NCBI GenBank assembly: GCA_016936335.1 | Contig: JAFGXZ010000023.1 | Coordinates: forward strand, 1-8,555 | DNA length: 8,555 nucleotides | Source: Fidelibacterota bacterium | GTDB taxonomy: Bacteria > Fidelibacterota > UBA2242 | Direction of reading: 5' to 3' | Shown here: one piece after another, positions 7,628-8,555 of the stretch | How positions within the stretch are numbered: position 1 is the first letter of the stretch | How the letters are laid out: each line of letters starts with the position of its first letter | Program-made: the position numbers and the translations under genes | The notes under the pieces: model-generated | What the model was told of the DNA's origin: nothing | Seen by the model: only the letters and a program-made list of their open reading frames with translations | Databases searched by the model: none

Positions 7628-7633
7628 AGGGAG
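7628..7633 (+). promoter_or_regulatory. Shine-Dalgarno site of the GH20 gene
   Basis: AGGGAG lies 7 bases before ATG 7641 and 2 bases after the TAA of the peptidase gene. It fixes the GH20 start and supports cotranscription. Confidence 0.75.
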
Positions 7634-7640
7634 AATACCA

Positions 7641-8555
7641 ATGCAAAAGTATAGCAGAATTTGTTTAATTGTGAGTATATTATTATCAATGAATGCTCTA
7701 AACGGTGGTTCTCAGAACACGCTTAATTTAATGCCGGTACCTACCGAAATTATTTTGAAAGACGGTGTTTTCCGACTTGATGAATCCTTTGCACTGAAAA
7801 TTGATGGTCCTGCCGACAGTCGCCTCTATCGAGCCGCAACTCAAATGTTGCGACGGCTGGCCGGACGCACCGGATATTTCTTGCCCCAGGATTACATCAC
7901 TGCCAATTCCAACCCGGAAAATCCTCAGATGGTCGTAAAAATCTCCCGAATCGGCAGTCTGAAACTCTTCGAAGATGAATCCTATTCTTTAATAATTACA
8001 GATAAACAGGCCTCCTTAATTGCCGAAACGGATATTGGTGCACTCTATGGACTTGAGACATTCCTGCAACTTCTGTCCATTGATAAAGACGGTTACTATT
8101 TCCCGAAGTGCGAGATCAAAGACCAGCCCCGATTCCCCTGGCGTGGATTAATGATCGATGCCAGTCGTCATTTCATGCCTGTTGATGTCATTAAACGAAA
8201 TCTCGATGGAATGGCTTCCGTAAAATTAAATGTTTTCCATTGGCATCTGGCTGATGATCAGGGATTTCGGGTTGAATGTAATAGCTGGCCGAAACTGCAT
8301 GAACTCGGCTCCGATGGTTTCTATTATACTCAAGATCAGATCAAAGATATCATCAATTATGCGGCCGACCGCGGTATCCGGGTGATTCCGGAATTTGATG
8401 TTCCGGCCCATGCAACCAGCTGGCTGGTTGCCTATCCGGAACTGGGCAGCGCACCGGGGCCTTATACTATAGAACGCGGATGGGGAATCAAAGACCCAAC
8501 AATAAATCCCGTCAATGAATTCACCTATCAGTTTCTGGATAAATTCTTTGCTGAA
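7641..8555 (+). CDS. GH20 beta-N-acetylhexosaminidase, secreted, 3' end outside the window
   Basis: An open frame of 305 codons running off the window end with no stop. Residues 1 to about 22 (MQKYSRICLIVSILLSMNAL...) form a signal peptide. About 29-160 fit the GH20b N-terminal domain, opening with LMPVPTEI and containing GALYGLETFLQLL (133-145). The GH20 catalytic barrel then begins: PRFPWRGLMIDASRHFMP (163-180, R168 a likely sugar-binding Arg), KLNVFHWHLADDQGFRVE (195-212) and IPEFDVPAHATSW (249-261). The catalytic Asp-Glu pair of the GGDE motif should follow beyond the window, so activity cannot be confirmed. Such enzymes release terminal GlcNAc or GalNAc by substrate-assisted catalysis with retention, in the periplasm or outside. 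Possible substrates are chitin oligomers, glycans or wall fragments. It is probably the third gene of an operon with the peptidase and the SsnA-like protein. Intact members are usually 500-800 residues long, so roughly half is visible. Confidence 0.93.
   Translation, partial: MQKYSRICLIVSILLSMNALNGGSQNTLNLMPVPTEIILKDGVFRLDESFALKIDGPADSRLYRAATQMLRRLAGRTGYFLPQDYITANSNPENPQMVVKISRIGSLKLFEDESYSLIITDKQASLIAETDIGALYGLETFLQLLSIDKDGYYFPKCEIKDQPRFPWRGLMIDASRHFMPVDVIKRNLDGMASVKLNVFHWHLADDQGFRVECNSWPKLHELGSDGFYYTQDQIKDIINYAADRGIRVIPEFDVPAHATSWLVAYPELGSAPGPYTIERGWGIKDPTINPVNEFTYQFLDKFFAE

Overview
The window carries seven protein-coding genes and no RNA genes, mobile elements or CRISPR arrays that I can see. 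Several features suggest a Gram-negative bacterium of the Bacteroidota/Calditrichota/KSB1 (FCB) kind. These are a lipoprotein-type NamZ, an exported C1B peptidase, a GH20 hexosaminidase of the Bacteroidota-like secreted type, and two genes with no visible Shine-Dalgarno sequence next to others with good ones. This placement is inferred from gene content only.

Layout. A small FmdB-type zinc-ribbon gene (103-306, +) converges on a NamZ/DUF1343 lipoprotein gene (336-1562, -). A 172-base divergent intergenic region follows. Then come a trimeric-type purine nucleoside phosphorylase (1735-2550, +) and a complete class A penicillin-binding protein of the PBP1A family (2639-4804, +). After a 110-base gap there is a tightly packed set on the + strand: an SsnA-family amidohydrolase homologue (4915-6234), an exported bleomycin-hydrolase/PepC-type cysteine peptidase (6243-7625) and a GH20 beta-N-acetylhexosaminidase (7641 to the window edge, 3' end missing). 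Gaps inside this set are 8 and 15 bases, so it is probably one operon. No gene-free stretch exceeds 300 bases.

How they may fit together. Three of the seven genes act on peptidoglycan or amino-sugar glycans. PBP1A polymerises and cross-links the wall. NamZ-family enzymes release N-acetylmuramic acid from non-reducing ends. GH20 enzymes release terminal GlcNAc/GalNAc. The exported C1B peptidase could trim peptides in the same compartment. This suggests envelope turnover or scavenging, but that is an inference.

The most unusual item is the SsnA-like gene. It aligns with SsnA along its whole length and the frame is intact, yet nearly every metal-binding and catalytic position of the amidohydrolase fold is replaced. 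It looks like a conserved pseudoenzyme leading an operon of exported hydrolases. Two smaller oddities are a NamZ whose usual EGTN-SEGRGT segment is replaced by a different sequence, and a C1B peptidase whose C-terminal arm stops a few residues early.
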